Source: Rikenellaceae bacterium (GTDB lineage: Bacteria > Bacteroidota > Bacteroidia > Bacteroidales > Rikenellaceae). Taken from it: 56,628 nt of DNA. The translations under genes and the position numbers were made by a program. The first letter of the stretch is position 1; every line of letters starts with the position of its first letter. The notes beneath the pieces were generated by a model. It was not told the origin of the DNA. It made no database searches and saw nothing but the letters and a program-made list of their open reading frames with translations. Positions 55,522-56,628 of the stretch are shown here, piece by piece. The stretch lies in NCBI GenBank assembly GCA_017464745.1, contig JAFTYJ010000057.1, forward strand, positions 1-56,628. Reading direction: 5' to 3'.

Positions 55522-56628
55522 TTAGATGGGTAGTCCCAGCGACACATAGGCCACAACTCCCTTCTTGTCGGAGGGTTTGGCTACGGTCACACTGATTGAG
55601 GTATTGGAGTTGGCGGCCATACGGATGGGCACCACATCAAAAGTCACGTTGGCTCCATAGGAGTAGAGCATATTCCAACGGTTGTCGAAACCCTGCCAAT
55701 GGGCGTAGTCGATGAAGGCTCCCACTCGGATGCGGCGGATAAACAGCACTGCGGGAATACCCCAATCGGGATAGGCCACGGGCAGTTGATACTCCACCGA
55801 AGTGGCGATGTATCGTTTGGGGGTGAAGTCATACTCGGCACCTCGCGGGAACAACTCTTTGGTGCGGAAACCAAACATTCCCTCACCCACCGAGGCTTGA
55901 TAACCAAATTGAATCTGGGTGCTGTGGTGGGGTGCTGCACCGGGCAGGAAACCTTTGCCATAGAGCGACAGCGTGGTGCGGAAATCCTTGTTCAGAGGGT
56001 TGGATACAAACGAAGCCCTGACACTGTAACCCCAGCGTGGTGCAAAATCACGATGGGCGCGGCGTGACTGCTCGTCGTAACTCAACGAACCGGCCAAACG
56101 GAAAATACCCGTGCGAGGAGTAGCCCCCTCATAGAATATGTCGTTGGTATAACCGATTCCGATAAATGGTGTCAGTCGGCGCAAATAGAATCCCGAACCG
56201 AGCCATAGCGGTTGCGATACTCCTAACGAAAGATTGAGTGCTTGTCGCAGTGGCGGGCGTGCAACGCTGTCGGGGCGATTGTAGACCAATCGGTTGCCTC
56301 CGCCGTAGGTTCCTTCAAACGAGATATGGGGGCCCCAACCGCTATACTCTACGCCCAGGCGGTAGCGGTTGCCCATAGTGCGCGACCAACCCCAACTTGC
56401 GTAGCAAACCATACTTGACAGCAGGTTTTGCGACATAATGGTTGCTCCCAGATTGAGGTCGGGTACTCCATTGCTGAGTAGTCCCAGGGGGTTCATCTCC
56501 AATGGAGCCCAACTGTGAATGTTGAATCCTGTCAAACCTTTGCGATAGCGTTTCGACGGCACTTTGGCCTTTTGGAGCGAGTCGTCGGCGAGAGTGAAAC
56601 GTATCGAGTCGAGGTTGGGGACATCCCA
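55522..56628 (-). CDS. Outer-membrane beta-barrel protein, C-terminal part (5' end outside window)
   Basis: The frame is open to the window edge, so only the last 368 residues are seen; the GTG at 56562 is not a real start. The sequence KRYRKGLTGFNIHSW, then repeated amphipathic strands (NLLSSMVCYASWGW, YRLGVEYSGWGPHISFEGTYG, RVGAFIDYAHWQG) and a strand-like end (VAYVSLGLPI), look like the barrel of a large Bacteroidota surface protein. I recall similar NFHSWAP-type barrels behind TolB/WD40-like repeats, but the N-terminal part needed to say so is missing. Confidence 0.7.
   Translation of the reverse strand, partial: WDVPNLDSIRFTLADDSLQKAKVPSKRYRKGLTGFNIHSWAPLEMNPLGLLSNGVPDLNLGATIMSQNLLSSMVCYASWGWSRTMGNRYRLGVEYSGWGPHISFEGTYGGGNRLVYNRPDSVARPPLRQALNLSLGVSQPLWLGSGFYLRRLTPFIGIGYTNDIFYEGATPRTGIFRLAGSLSYDEQSRRAHRDFAPRWGYSVRASFVSNPLNKDFRTTLSLYGKGFLPGAAPHHSTQIQFGYQASVGEGMFGFRTKELFPRGAEYDFTPKRYIATSVEYQLPVAYPDWGIPAVLFIRRIRVGAFIDYAHWQGFDNRWNMLYSYGANVTFDVVPIRMAANSNTSISVTVAKPSDKKGVVAYVSLGLPI

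Overview
The window is ordinary chromosome of a Gram-negative anaerobe of the phylum Bacteroidota, most likely a gut Bacteroidales of the Rikenellaceae/Alistipes kind; the family placement is inference. Support comes from repeated -7 boxes of the form TAnnTTTG (here TATCTTTG, TAACTTTG, TACCTTTG), the near absence of Shine-Dalgarno sequences, BACON and DUF4919 proteins, an apparently pyrophosphate-dependent phosphofructokinase, a sodium-pumping methylmalonyl-CoA decarboxylase operon (succinate to propionate) and a MurA with Asp in place of the catalytic Cys. I saw no insertion sequence, prophage, CRISPR array or rRNA gene. The only RNA gene seen is a tRNA with anticodon CAT.

Layout. 1-6.7 kb: a repeat block, then a minus-strand set (purN-pepE fusion, yraN, waaA) divergent from acpP-fabF-rnc-radC. 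6.7-8.0 kb: a PPi-type phosphofructokinase. 8.4-10.9 kb: a large leucine-rich-repeat lipoprotein, followed by about 0.7 kb of tandem repeats and terminators. 11.6-15.0 kb: a small acidic protein, ligA and dapA. 15.1-21.5 kb: an exported-protein cluster (DUF4919 protein, clostripain-type protease lipoprotein, and two paralogous lipoproteins each with five BACON-like domains and a C-terminal endonuclease/exonuclease/phosphatase domain); this is the most distinctive accessory region. 21.7-23.9 kb: an AsmA/DUF748-like protein. 24.2-28.3 kb: methylmalonyl-CoA epimerase and decarboxylase genes. 28.5-32.1 kb: tRNA, murA, yidC. 32.1-34.1 kb: a DUF349 gene broken by one in-frame TAG. 34.5-36.6 kb: ackA with a phosphate acyltransferase. 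36.7-39.9 kb: osmC-like, lspA, rlmN, tonB-like. 40.0-51.4 kb: a run of plus-strand genes (hflX, upp, a degenerate LtaS/sulfatase-like membrane protein, deoC, a phospholipase D-like protein, an outer-membrane protein with a probable AUU start, phoH, purC, pepD, a lipid kinase). 51.5-56.6 kb: minus-strand PBP1A-asd, and a DUF2147 protein behind an outer-membrane protein that runs off the window.

Functionally the window combines envelope building (waaA, murA, PBP1A, lspA, yidC, tonB, asd/dapA), core fermentation (PPi-PFK, ackA plus acyltransferase, methylmalonyl-CoA decarboxylation) and nucleotide metabolism (purN, purC, upp, deoC). Oddities worth follow-up are the PurN-PepE fusion, the amber codon in the DUF349 gene, the catalytically stripped LtaS-like protein, the AUU start, the duplicated BACON-phosphodiesterase lipoproteins beside a cysteine protease, and several families of short intergenic repeats. 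Family assignments rest on recognition of motifs and overall protein sequence; no database search was run.
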